A DNA stretch of 64,000 nt from assembly GCA_002454045.1 (NCBI GenBank), contig DKID01000004.1, forward strand, positions 1 to 64,000, in the 5' to 3' direction. The DNA comes from Nitrospina sp. UBA6727 (GTDB taxonomy: Bacteria; Nitrospinota; Nitrospinia; Nitrospinales; VA-1). Below, piece after piece: positions 47,619 to 56,559 of this stretch. The position numbers and the translations under genes are program-made. Every line of letters starts with the position of its first letter. Positions within the stretch are counted from its first letter, which is position 1. Under the pieces are notes generated by a model. That model ran no database searches and was not told where the DNA came from. It was given only the letters and a program-made list of their open reading frames with translations.

Positions 47619-49283
47619 TTACATTTTTTCCGGTGCCGAAATCCCCAGCAACGCAAAACCATTTCGGATGGTAATTCGTATCGCATCCAGCAAAAATAAA
47701 CGAGCAAGTGTAAGCGCTTTGTCATCGGAGATAACTCGGTGCCTGCTGTAGTAGCTATGAAACCGGGAGACCATGTCAAGCAAGTAATGGGAAATCCGAT
47801 GCACCTCTAAAGCTTGAGCGCTTTTTTCCACCACTTCAGGAAAAGCGAGCACCGCGCGGATAATCCCCAACTCTTCCTCTTCATTCAGAAGGGCGAGATT
47901 CACCGCGTCAGAACTGCTCCATACCACTCCGCTTTCTTCGGCGGCGCGAAAGATATTGCATATTCGGGCGTGCGCGTATTGAATATAAAAGACTGGATTT
48001 TCCGGAGTTTCTTTCTTCGCTAACTCCAGATCAAAATCCAAGTGCGTGTCGGAACTACGCATTAGAAAATAATATCGCGCTACATCGACACCCACCTCGC
48101 TCACCACATCCGCCAAAGTTTTGAACTCGCCGGCGCGGGTGGACATCGATACTTTTTTGCCGGCTCGCAAAAGGCTGACGAACTGCACCAAAAGAATCGT
48201 GAAGGTTTTCTCGTCAAACCCCATTGCTTTCAAAACAGCTTCCATCCGCGGCACATAACCGTGATGGTCGGCGCCCATCAGGTCGATAATCTTTTTGAAT
48301 CCGCGGTCAATTTTATTCTGATGATAAGCGATGTCTGAACAAAAATAAGTTTTCTCCCCGGTTTGTTTGACGATGACTCGGTCTTTGTCGTCATTGAACG
48401 CGGAGGATTTTAGCCAGACGGCGCCGTCTTTTTCATAGACGTGACCCTTGCCCCGCAACCATTCGATGGCCGTCGCTACCGAATTATTTTCGTAAAGAGA
48501 TTGCTCGCTGAACCAGTTGTCGAAAGTTACGCGAAACTCCGCCAAGTCTTTTTTGATTCCTTTAAGAATATTATCCTTCGCGTACTTTCTAAAAAAAGGA
48601 AGGCATTCCTCTTCCGGCTTATTCAAAAACTCGTCGCCCTTCTGCGCAACGATTTGGTCGGCGATGTCTTTAATGTATTCGCCGCGGTAATGGTCGTCGG
48701 GAAACTCCACGGCTTTCCCCAGCAGTTCACGGTAACGGAGCCAAGTAGATTTGCCGAGAAGGTTCATCTGATTTCCCACGTCGTTGATGTAGTATTCGGT
48801 GCTTAAATCGTAACCGGCTTTTTTTAGAATTCGCCCGAGAACGTCCCCGACCGCGGCACCCCGCCCATGCCCGACGTGCAAGGGTCCCGTGGGATTTGCG
48901 CTGACAAACTCGATCATAACTTTAACGCCTTGTCCAACATTCGTCTTGCCAAAATCATCGCGCTGTTTAACAACACTTCTTAACCGTTCCATAAAAAATT
49001 CACGGGACATTTTGAGGTTGATGAATCCCGGCGCCGCGATTTCCACCTGCCTCAAATCATCACTGCCATTTTTAAGATGGCGGACAACACTTTCCGCGAT
49101 CGCTTGCGGATTCTTGCGCTCGCTCCGCGCCAACGTCATGGCGACGTTCGTTGAAAAATCCCCCATCTTTTCGTCCTTGGGTTTTTCCACCACGACTTCC
49201 GGAAACGGAGAAAGTTTCAACTCTCCCGCTCGCCGAGCTTTCTCCAAGGCATCGTGAATGATTATTTTTATCGCGGTTTTCAT
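47619..49283 (-). CDS. argS: arginyl-tRNA synthetase
   Basis: Charges tRNA-Arg. The 554-residue class I enzyme has the N-terminal additional domain, the HIGH-like motif (ANPTGPLHVGHGRGAAVGDV), the KMSK-like region (GKKVSMSTRAGEF) and the C-terminal anticodon-binding domain with DALTLARLF. Length and motifs are normal. Confidence 0.97.
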   Translation of the reverse strand: MKTAIKIIIHDALEKARRAGELKLSPFPEVVVEKPKDEKMGDFSTNVAMTLARSERKNPQAIAESVVRHLKNGSDDLRQVEIAAPGFINLKMSREFFMERLRSVVKQRDDFGKTNVGQGVKVMIEFVSANPTGPLHVGHGRGAAVGDVLGRILKKAGYDLSTEYYINDVGNQMNLLGKSTWLRYRELLGKAVEFPDDHYRGEYIKDIADQIVAQKGDEFLNKPEEECLPFFRKYAKDNILKGIKKDLAEFRVTFDNWFSEQSLYENNSVATAIEWLRGKGHVYEKDGAVWLKSSAFNDDKDRVIVKQTGEKTYFCSDIAYHQNKIDRGFKKIIDLMGADHHGYVPRMEAVLKAMGFDEKTFTILLVQFVSLLRAGKKVSMSTRAGEFKTLADVVSEVGVDVARYYFLMRSSDTHLDFDLELAKKETPENPVFYIQYAHARICNIFRAAEESGVVWSSSDAVNLALLNEEEELGIIRAVLAFPEVVEKSAQALEVHRISHYLLDMVSRFHSYYSRHRVISDDKALTLARLFLLDAIRITIRNGFALLGISAPEKM

Positions 49284-49372
49284 TCAGGCTTCATCGTGAA
49301 AAAAATATAATCTAATGAGAAATATGAAGCGGGGAAATGATGGGGATTGATGCAGGTGCCGGGCAGGTGGGG

Positions 49373-49690
49373 TCAATCTTTTTGGTCGCGGCGGACGGTC
49401 GCCACTTCTTTTTCCATTTGCTCTTCTAAGGTTTTCTTATCCGATAGAAACTGCTGCCCCAGTTCCGCCTTCGCGGCTTCCATCTCTTCGAGAGGAACTC
49501 GGTCCGACAATTTGCGGAGTTTATCTTGAAACGTTACATCCTTGTCGGCAATCCTGGCGGCGTATTCGTTGCGGATTCCAGCGATTTCATGCTTTTGTTT
49601 TTTCGTCAGCCTCTTCTGATTTTTCAACTCGGGCGCCAACTTGTCCGAACGCTCCATGCTTAGTTCCCAAGCACTTTTTAATCCCGACAT
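49373..49690 (-). CDS. hypothetical coiled-coil protein
   Basis: A 105-residue, strongly charged, helix-rich protein (MSGLKSAWELSMERSDKLAP at the start) with heptad-like Leu spacing and no signal peptide or known domain. GAGG lies a few bases before the ATG. It precedes argS on the same strand. Function unknown. Confidence 0.65.
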   Translation of the reverse strand: MSGLKSAWELSMERSDKLAPELKNQKRLTKKQKHEIAGIRNEYAARIADKDVTFQDKLRKLSDRVPLEEMEAAKAELGQQFLSDKKTLEEQMEKEVATVRRDQKD

Positions 49691-49810
49691 CTCTACGCCT
49701 CAAAAAAAATTTTCACCGCGATATTGTAAAGGAATCATCAACCGGACTCAATAGGCATATCCTGCGTTTGCTACTAATTTAAATGCAACGGGACCCAGTT
49801 CAGAAGTTTA

Positions 49811-49845
49811 CTGACCGAGGATAAAAGGATTTGAACCCTCAATAC
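49811..49845 (-). other. tRNA 3'-end-like remnant (possible attachment site)
   Basis: On the minus strand the sequence reads GAGGGTTCAAATCC followed by TTTTATCCTCGG, resembling the T arm and 3' acceptor strand of a tRNA. It is similar to the 3' end of the tRNA-Pro gene at 14953-15029. The T stem is only partly paired (G-T pairs) and no D or anticodon arm is found beside it. Such fragments often mark integration sites of mobile elements, and this one lies at the left edge of a compositionally distinct patch. No integrase is present. Confidence 0.35.
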
Positions 49846-49928
49846 TTCCATTTTATTTTCCCCCGCTACGGGGAATCTCGGTTATTAAAAATTTTTAGTA
49901 GTATTTTGGAGCGTGTGGGGACTATATT

Positions 49929-49940
49929 ATAACTAGTTAT
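49929..49940. promoter_or_regulatory. 12-base palindrome upstream of the copper patch genes
   Basis: ATAACTAGTTAT is a perfect 12-base palindrome ending 17 bases before the ATG at 49958. A TATATTATAA stretch overlaps its left side. It could be an operator over a promoter. It does not match the CueR or CsoR operators known to me, so the regulator is unknown. Confidence 0.35.
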
Positions 49941-49957
49941 CGCAATTCCAAATTACA

Positions 49958-50227
49958 ATGAATAAAGCAAATAAAAACAAACTATTTCTTACTATCCTGA
50001 TTTTTGCTGTATGCCTTTTTTCAGTAAATCTTTCCTCAGCATCCATGCACCATATGGATAACTCCGACTGCATAATGCAAACGATATGTAGCAACTGTTT
50101 TATCTCTGCAGAAACCCCCTCCCATGATTTGGATTTTTCGGGTTCAGTTGTGTCGCAAGTTTTGGAAATCCAAATTTCAGTCCAGATCAATCGAACAGCT
50201 CCTCCCTCTCCCCCTCCAAAAATTTAA
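49958..50227 (+). CDS. small secreted Cys/His protein of the copper patch
   Basis: An 89-residue protein with an N-terminal signal peptide (LFLTILIFAVCLFSVNLSSA), then a cluster MHHMDNSDCIMQTICSNC with several potential metal ligands (two His, two Met, three Cys). The C-terminus is Pro-rich. Base composition is AT-rich like its downstream neighbour, a multicopper oxidase. A copper-handling role is inferred from the ligands and context. No clear ribosome site precedes the ATG. Confidence 0.5.
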   Translation: MNKANKNKLFLTILIFAVCLFSVNLSSASMHHMDNSDCIMQTICSNCFISAETPSHDLDFSGSVVSQVLEIQISVQINRTAPPSPPPKI

Positions 50228-50383
50228 TTTTCTCACTATTAACCATAAAAGTTTATTCACCCTTTCGTTACCGTTTTGTCTAATTGCGCCTTTTTTCAGT
50301 ATCTTAAATTAGGCTTTCTACGCTTACTGTTGGGATCTTGTCCAGCCGAGATTAGAGGAAATTGATTTAAAGGATCTAGCGTT

Positions 50384-52414
50384 ATGAAAAGATTAATTTA
50401 TAGTTCATTCCTCCTGTTAACGCTCACCGGAATATTCGTGCCTTCCTGCTTCGCGGGCATAGTCGAATATGATCTCAATATCAACTACAAGACCCTGAAT
50501 ATCACGGGCAAGAATGTAAGGGCCATGGCCTTAAATGATTCGGTCCCTGGCCCTACACTACGCTTTCGTGAAGGGGATATAGCCCGAATCCGTTTCAAAA
50601 ACAGCATGGATGTGGCAACATCTGTTCATTGGCATGGGATTCTTTTACCCTACCGCCAGGATGGCGTCCCTTATGTAGCCAATCCACCCATTGAACCAGG
50701 CGAAACAAAAGCTTTCGAGTTTCCTATTAAACAATCGGGCACCTATTGGTTTCATTCCCATACCGGCTTGCAAGAACAACGCGGTGTTTACGGATCTATC
50801 GTTATCACTCCCAAAGAGGGGGAACGGGTCTCCTCAGACAAAGATGAAGTAATAGTTTTATCCGATTGGACCAATGAAAACCCGAATGAGATATTGCGCA
50901 CTTTAAAAAGTGGCAGTGACTATTACAGCTTAAAAAATGGCACCATGCAAAGCCTGTTGGGGGCGGCAAAGGAAGGTGCCCTCATGGATGTAACTAAACG
51001 CAGTTTAATGCGTATGCCGGCTATGGATGTTTCAGACGTTGTCTACGACTCCTTTCTTGCCAACGGAAAAGAGGAAACAACGATTCTAGCCAAGCCTGGG
51101 GAAAAAGTGCGCCTGCGTTTTATCAATTCTGCCACAGCCACTTATTTCTATCTTCAATTTGCCGGTGGCCCGGTGCAAATCGTTTCTGCTGATGGTAAAG
51201 ATGTCCAGCCGGTAAACGTAAATCGTTTTCTCATGGCTATCGCAGAGACCTATGACCTTCTTGTTACGGTACCTGAAAATGGTTCTTATGAGTTCCGAGC
51301 AACGGCTCAGGATGGCTCCGGGCACACATCTATCTTTATAGGCAGTGGAAAACGCATATTGGCTCCCAACGTCCCTGAACCCAACCTCTATAAGATGAAA
51401 ATGTCCATGAACCATGGCGCCGGCAAGAAAATGATGAACATGGATTCAAAGAATGCGGGTAATGAGCGTCCATTGTCCCCATACAAAAAACTGCGGTCTG
51501 TTGGCAAATCAACTTTACCCGAGAAAAATCCCACGCGAGAGGTGGTGCTCACTCTAACAGGGGATATGGAGCGTTACATATGGTCCATCAATGGAGAAAT
51601 CATTTCAGCTGATAATGTGATACGAATTCGCCATGGTGAGAATGTGAAATTTATACTTATTAACAAAACAATGATGCACCACCCGATGCATCTGCATGGA
51701 CATTTCTTTCGCGTTCTCAATGGACAAGGAGACTACTCGCCTCTCAAACACACCGTGGATGTTCCTCCTTTGACTACACAAACCATCGAGTTTGAGGCCG
51801 ATGAATACAATGACTGGTTCTTTCACTGTCATATCCTCTACCATGCAAGAGCTGGGATGGCGCGTGTGGTCAGTTATGAGGACAAAGAATTGGACATGGA
51901 CCTCAAAAAAATCCGTCATAAACTCTACAAAGATCCTTGGTATTCCACGATAACTGCAACCGCCCAATCCCATATGACAGACGGCGCCGCGGTTTTCAGC
52001 AACTCCAAAAATATTCTAAGTACAACGTGGCAAGTCGGTTGGGAACGGGTTGACAAGACAGAGCACGATGTGGAATTGGCTTATGACCGCTACCTCAACC
52101 GTTTTTTCAATGTGTTTGCCGGGGTAAACTTTACCAACGACTATGAACGCGGCATTTTTGGAATGCGATATCTTCTTCCATTTAATGTTGACAGCACGGT
52201 AAGAGTAGATAGCGAGGGAGAGTTTCGCGTTGAGTTAGAGCAAGGATTACAGTTAACCAGCCGCTTTGGGATTTTTGGCGATGTAGAATATGACACCGAG
52301 TCCAAGGAGGAGTGGTTGCTTGGCGGGAAATATATCCTGTCAAAAAACATGGCTCTGACTGGCCAATACCATTCAGATTTCGGTGCGGGTGCCGGAATGG
52401 AATTTCGATACTAA
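50384..52414 (+). CDS. multicopper oxidase fused to an outer-membrane barrel (CopA-CopB-like)
   Basis: A 676-residue exported protein. After the signal peptide, residues about 25-500 form a CopA-type multicopper oxidase with all copper motifs: HWHGI, WFHSHTG, HPMHLHGHFF, and HCHILYHARAGM with the T1 Cys/His and axial Met. A Met-rich segment (MKMSMNHGAGKKMMNM) is typical of cuprous oxidases. From about 515 onwards the sequence alternates like an outer-membrane barrel of the CopB type (VELAYDRYLNRFFNVFAGV) and ends in an aromatic residue (EFRY), an outer-membrane insertion signal. CopA and CopB are usually separate proteins. Confidence 0.88.
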   Translation: MKRLIYSSFLLLTLTGIFVPSCFAGIVEYDLNINYKTLNITGKNVRAMALNDSVPGPTLRFREGDIARIRFKNSMDVATSVHWHGILLPYRQDGVPYVANPPIEPGETKAFEFPIKQSGTYWFHSHTGLQEQRGVYGSIVITPKEGERVSSDKDEVIVLSDWTNENPNEILRTLKSGSDYYSLKNGTMQSLLGAAKEGALMDVTKRSLMRMPAMDVSDVVYDSFLANGKEETTILAKPGEKVRLRFINSATATYFYLQFAGGPVQIVSADGKDVQPVNVNRFLMAIAETYDLLVTVPENGSYEFRATAQDGSGHTSIFIGSGKRILAPNVPEPNLYKMKMSMNHGAGKKMMNMDSKNAGNERPLSPYKKLRSVGKSTLPEKNPTREVVLTLTGDMERYIWSINGEIISADNVIRIRHGENVKFILINKTMMHHPMHLHGHFFRVLNGQGDYSPLKHTVDVPPLTTQTIEFEADEYNDWFFHCHILYHARAGMARVVSYEDKELDMDLKKIRHKLYKDPWYSTITATAQSHMTDGAAVFSNSKNILSTTWQVGWERVDKTEHDVELAYDRYLNRFFNVFAGVNFTNDYERGIFGMRYLLPFNVDSTVRVDSEGEFRVELEQGLQLTSRFGIFGDVEYDTESKEEWLLGGKYILSKNMALTGQYHSDFGAGAGMEFRY

Positions 52415-52478
52415 GCCGTATTGATTCTATCTGAATAGATTGTTTTATTTATGCCCGTTTGCTATTCTGAGCCCTAGC

Positions 52479-53207
52479 ATGGAAACGTCTAAGCGAGAGC
52501 CTCTTTTAAGAGAATTAAAAGATTACCTCATCCATTTGAAGGACGCGGGGTATGTAGAAATTCCATGCGAAGCAGAGTTGCTGAAAAATTCCGCGCAGGC
52601 AACCGACTCTCCGAAACGCCCGTCACCCTCAAACGAAATGGCTGATAATAAATCCTTGACGGCAGTGCGAAAAGAATTAGGCGACTGCACCCGTTGCAAA
52701 CTTTCCACGAGCAGAAAAAATATCGTGTTCGGCGCGGGCAATCCCAACGCCAGTCTTGTCTTCGTCGGGGAAGGACCAGGCGCCGATGAGGACGAACAGG
52801 GGTTCCCATTCGTAGGTAGGGCGGGGAAAAAACTGACGGAGATTATTGAAAAAGGAATGGGGCTGAATCGGGAAAAGGACACCTACATCTGCAACATCGT
52901 CAAGTGTCGCCCGCCGGGCAACCGCGACCCCGAAGCGGATGAAATTTCCGCCTGCAAACCTTTTCTGATTCAGCAATTAAAAGCCATCAAACCCAAAGTC
53001 ATCGTCGCTTTGGGGAAGCCCGCCGCGTCAACCCTTTTGGGACGGAACGTGCCGATCACCAAGGAGCGTGGGACTTGGCACGAATACGAAGGCGTCAAGC
53101 TGATGCTCACCTACCACCCCGCCTATCTGATTCGGTTTCCTACTTTGGAAAACCGCAAAGCCGTCCACGAAGATGTCAAAAAAGTTCTACAAGAATTGAA
53201 AAAATAA
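52479..53207 (+). CDS. uracil-DNA glycosylase, family 4 (iron-sulfur)
   Basis: Removes uracil from DNA. The 242-residue protein has the family 4 motif GEGPGADEDEQGFPFVGRAGKKL, given here in part as GEGPGADEDEQG and PFVGRAGKKL, the cluster cysteines CTRCKLS and CNIVKCRPPGNRD, and motif 3 LTYHPAYLIR. The ATG at 52479 gives the usual N-terminus (a short helical lead then the CxxC). It is outside the AT-rich copper patch by composition. Confidence 0.9.
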   Translation: METSKREPLLRELKDYLIHLKDAGYVEIPCEAELLKNSAQATDSPKRPSPSNEMADNKSLTAVRKELGDCTRCKLSTSRKNIVFGAGNPNASLVFVGEGPGADEDEQGFPFVGRAGKKLTEIIEKGMGLNREKDTYICNIVKCRPPGNRDPEADEISACKPFLIQQLKAIKPKVIVALGKPAASTLLGRNVPITKERGTWHEYEGVKLMLTYHPAYLIRFPTLENRKAVHEDVKKVLQELKK

Positions 53208-53309
53208 ACTCGGCGCGGAAAGTCGGCGGGAAATATGAATGACGGTGGCGCGGTTCGCGGTGGCGCGGCGCGATGGTGACGATGACCGCGATGACGGCGG
53301 GCGCGATGC
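53208..53309. repeat. GC-rich repetitive intergenic segment
   Basis: The gap contains words such as GGTGGCGCGG (repeated) and GATGACGGCGG at 53290-53300, also found at 38976-38986. No clear hairpin with T-run and no ORF. Part of a recurrent intergenic motif class in the window. Confidence 0.4.
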
Positions 53310-54083
53310 TTATCGTTTCAGAATGCTCTGCGAAAAATAGCGGGCGGGGATGTCGATGTCAAATTCAATGTTGTCAAACTTGTAAACCGTTCGAGTATTT
53401 TCCTTAAGCATATCGCGAAAAATCATGGTGCGGGGAAACAAACGGTCGCCGATTTTTTCGTAATCCTCGAACAGGACTCTCTTCAAAAGTTTTCCGCTTT
53501 TAGCAAAACGTTCTTCTTTGAGGACGATGTTCTCCCCCTGATTGATCCATACCTGGCGAGTCTGGTAAGTCGTTTTTTTATCCCGGGCGAGCAAATTCAA
53601 AATGGCGCAACGAACGCCCGCGAAATCTTCGAAGCCCTGCGCAGAAAAAGTTGCGCGATAAGAGTGGCTCAACTTGTGGTCTTCCATCATGTCTTCGTAA
53701 GACAAATCACTTCCCAACATTGACTGTCTGAGCAGATGGCCGGCGATCAGTATTTTCCTGTCGGTGCGCGGAGTGTACATCCAAAGTTTGTCGCCAATCT
53801 TGAGCATCTTCGTTCCCTTTTCGCGCGCCGGCGATTTGTAATAACTATACGAACGCGTGAAACCTTCCATCCACGAATCCTGGGTCAGCGTGCGTGTTTT
53901 TCGTCCGTTGTCAATGATGAGTCGGCCCGAAACAAATTTTGTTTCCGCCCAAAGATTTTCGTCCACCAACTCTAAAAGTTTTTGCGCGCTTATTTCTTCC
54001 GTAGCGCCAAGGCTTACAAAATAAAAAAAGAGTGACGGGAAAATCCCGGCGGCGAAAGTAATTTTATTTTTTACAGCCATCAT
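53310..54083 (-). CDS. outer membrane lipoprotein-sorting-like (LolA-like) protein
   Basis: A 257-residue exported protein of the LolA-like fold seen next to MacB-type ABC transporters. It has a signal peptide, then segments such as KGTKMLKIGDKLWMYTPRTDRKILI and SYEDMMEDHKLSHSY (given in part), typical of the family that binds lipid-like molecules in the periplasm. It is last in the operon 58442-53310 with two FtsX-type permeases, an ATPase and an outer-membrane barrel. Confidence 0.82.
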   Translation of the reverse strand: MMAVKNKITFAAGIFPSLFFYFVSLGATEEISAQKLLELVDENLWAETKFVSGRLIIDNGRKTRTLTQDSWMEGFTRSYSYYKSPAREKGTKMLKIGDKLWMYTPRTDRKILIAGHLLRQSMLGSDLSYEDMMEDHKLSHSYRATFSAQGFEDFAGVRCAILNLLARDKKTTYQTRQVWINQGENIVLKEERFAKSGKLLKRVLFEDYEKIGDRLFPRTMIFRDMLKENTRTVYKFDNIEFDIDIPARYFSQSILKR

Positions 54084-54088
54084 AATTT

Positions 54089-55390
54089 TTAACCCGCTTC
54101 CAGTTCGCGGAACAAGTTGGCTTCCGAACGTTTGAAAATTGCCAGGCTGGCGACAAGGGTTCCGGCGACACTGGCGAAAACGCCGGGCACGATACCCTGC
54201 ACGACGGCGCCCGCCGTGAGTCTTGCGCGGACGACATCGTTGATCATTACGCCCGACTGAGCGAAGTTGTCCCCCATGTTAATCCCCACTTCCTGCAAGA
54301 ACAAAGTAAATCCCATCCCGAAAACGGCGCCCGCCGCCGCGCCGAAAATTCCCGTTATCAATCCCTCTATCGCAAGGTTGAATATCAGTTTCCAATGCGA
54401 CTCACCGAACGCAAGACGAAGTCCCATCTCGCCGTAGCGGTGAATGCCGTTTAGAATGCCGGCGTTCCACAGCACCAAAATCATAAGAAAAATAAAAATG
54501 CCGACAACAAACTTTTTGACGATCCAAAACTTATCCATGATTGCGCCGAAATTCTGCTGATCTCTGATGCTGAGGACGATGGGGAAATCATCCCCCGCCC
54601 AGTCTTGCGGCGAAGCCCGCACCCAATCCGCCAACTTTGTGTTCATACTTTTTTTGACTTCTTCATAATAATCGAAACCCGCGCTAGGCGGGAAGTAGCC
54701 CAGCCAATCTGTAACCATGTTTTCCATATAAAAAGTATTCTGGGCATCGGCAAGATCAATCAGCACCATTTTTTTATCCATCGCGGCGACGCCGAACCGA
54801 ACCAAACCTGCGATTTGATAATTGTCCGTCACCAGTCCGCCGTCGAAAGACTGACCGATCAATGTCACCGACTCTCCAACCGCAACGTCGAGAACTTCCG
54901 CCAGTTGAATCCCCATCAACATTTCGTTGGATCCTTTGGGGAAGGTTCCCGCGATGAGCGAGGATTTTAGTCGGAGGCGTCGTATCTCGTTGGAGCGCGG
55001 CGATTTCAAATCCATCGCCATTCCCACCACCGGAGTTTGCGAGCGTGTTTCGCCCTGTTCATCGGGGACGTCCAAGATCGCCGCCCAACGAATTCTCGGC
55101 GACCAATCCATGTTCGGCGCAGAGTGCTTCGTCAACCAGTCGCGGATTTCCCGTTGGTTGGTTAGAGCGCGATCCATCGGGCGCAAATGTTCCTCCTCGT
55201 AATAAAGCCGATTTACCAAACGCAAATGTCCCGAGTCGAAACTGGCGGTCATGTCGATCATGCCCATGAAAACTCCCTCCATGAATCCCACCAAGGAAAT
55301 GACCAAGGCGACGCCGACCGCCACGACGGTGAACGGAAATATAAATCGTGATTTGTCGCGGAACAATCCGCGGAACCAAAAACCAATCAA
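54089..55390 (-). CDS. FtsX/MacB-type ABC permease
   Basis: A 433-residue inner-membrane protein with one N-terminal helix, a large periplasmic domain, and three C-terminal helices (FVVGIFIFLMILVLW onward), the FtsX/LolC layout. A TTG start at 55390 overlaps the stop of the upstream permease (TTGA) and has GGGGAAAGG about eight bases before it. With the sister permease it forms the likely heterodimeric membrane part of the exporter. Confidence 0.88.
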   Translation of the reverse strand: MIGFWFRGLFRDKSRFIFPFTVVAVGVALVISLVGFMEGVFMGMIDMTASFDSGHLRLVNRLYYEEEHLRPMDRALTNQREIRDWLTKHSAPNMDWSPRIRWAAILDVPDEQGETRSQTPVVGMAMDLKSPRSNEIRRLRLKSSLIAGTFPKGSNEMLMGIQLAEVLDVAVGESVTLIGQSFDGGLVTDNYQIAGLVRFGVAAMDKKMVLIDLADAQNTFYMENMVTDWLGYFPPSAGFDYYEEVKKSMNTKLADWVRASPQDWAGDDFPIVLSIRDQQNFGAIMDKFWIVKKFVVGIFIFLMILVLWNAGILNGIHRYGEMGLRLAFGESHWKLIFNLAIEGLITGIFGAAAGAVFGMGFTLFLQEVGINMGDNFAQSGVMINDVVRARLTAGAVVQGIVPGVFASVAGTLVASLAIFKRSEANLFRELEAG

Positions 55391-56559
55391 GTGATCGCCT
55401 TTCCCCGCAAAGCCAAAGCGGGATCCATCCGCGCAATTTTCTTCACCAACGCCCAGGCGGAAACGATGACTAAAACTAGAACGATGACGACGGAGACTAA
55501 AATTTCCCGCGGCTGATAATCGGGATAGATCGTCTCCCGAACTGGGAACGAAGCTTCGCTCAAATGCGTCACGTCAATCCCGACTCCCTGAAACCAAACG
55601 AAAAAAGGAACGCCAAGAATCGCCGCCAGCGCCAAAGCCCACAACGCAGCGATTGCGCCTTCCAACATAAATATTTTGACGACGCGGCGGGCGTCCATAC
55701 CCAAAGCCATCAAGGTTCCGATTTCTTTTTGCCTCTTGAAAATATTTAGGACTTGCGTGTTGAACACACTGGTGCAGACCAAAACCATCAACACTCCCCA
55801 AAGAATTTTGGAATTGATTCGGTCCTGATTTAGCAGGGCGAGAAGATCTGCCATGAGTACTTCTATTCCGTGAAACTCAAATCCAGGCACCGCGCCCAAA
55901 TACTCGCGAACCGCTACCCAACTCACTTCGCCGTCACGGCCGGTCATGGAACGCAAATGATCCAGCCGCAACCAAACTACGCCGGCGTCAATCCGCGGAT
56001 TAACGAAGTCGCCCACGTCCACGATTAAAATATCGCGGGCATCGACGGCGCCGCCTTTGTCGCGCCATTTCAAAACCACCGTGTCGCCTTTTTTCAAACG
56101 TGCTTTGTTCGCCATCTTGACACCCACCACCGCGGGAATTATTTCCGGCGCCGACTTGCCCGAAAAAGATTTCAATCCCGCCAACGGTAAATGAAGAAGA
56201 GACTGCTGCATCGCGATTCCCCGCAACTGGACTGGGAATAATCGGCGGCCAGGAAAAAGTTGTCCTTGCTGGACCAACACCTCCGCTTTGTTTCTTGCCG
56301 AAAGATTTTTCAACACTTCGGGCACGGGCGCCGTGATGTCTTCCCATTTTGTCGGCGTGAGAATGTCAAACCCGGGCGCTCGATAATGACCGCCGCCAAC
56401 ATCCGTCGACACCAAATTCCGCGTGGCTTGGGCTTGGAATCCATTCAACAAGGACAGCATGAAAATGATAGCGATGATTGCCAGCGCCGTTATCAGCACA
56501 TTCAGAAAAGCCCGCAGACCTTGACGGCGGAAATTTTTGCTCGCGATATTCCAGTTCAA
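55387..56559 (-). CDS. FtsX/MacB-type ABC permease
   Basis: A 390-residue permease starting LNWNIASKNFRRQGLRAFLN, with an N-terminal helix, periplasmic domain, and three C-terminal helices (LMVLVCTSVFNTQVLN, then WALALAAILG). The TTG at 56559 overlaps the ATPase stop (TTGA), with GGAGA about seven bases upstream. Its own stop overlaps the TTG of the next permease. Substrate unknown; a lipid or lipoprotein is likely by neighbours. Confidence 0.88.
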   Translation of the reverse strand: MNWNIASKNFRRQGLRAFLNVLITALAIIAIIFMLSLLNGFQAQATRNLVSTDVGGGHYRAPGFDILTPTKWEDITAPVPEVLKNLSARNKAEVLVQQGQLFPGRRLFPVQLRGIAMQQSLLHLPLAGLKSFSGKSAPEIIPAVVGVKMANKARLKKGDTVVLKWRDKGGAVDARDILIVDVGDFVNPRIDAGVVWLRLDHLRSMTGRDGEVSWVAVREYLGAVPGFEFHGIEVLMADLLALLNQDRINSKILWGVLMVLVCTSVFNTQVLNIFKRQKEIGTLMALGMDARRVVKIFMLEGAIAALWALALAAILGVPFFVWFQGVGIDVTHLSEASFPVRETIYPDYQPREILVSVVIVLVLVIVSAWALVKKIARMDPALALRGKAIT

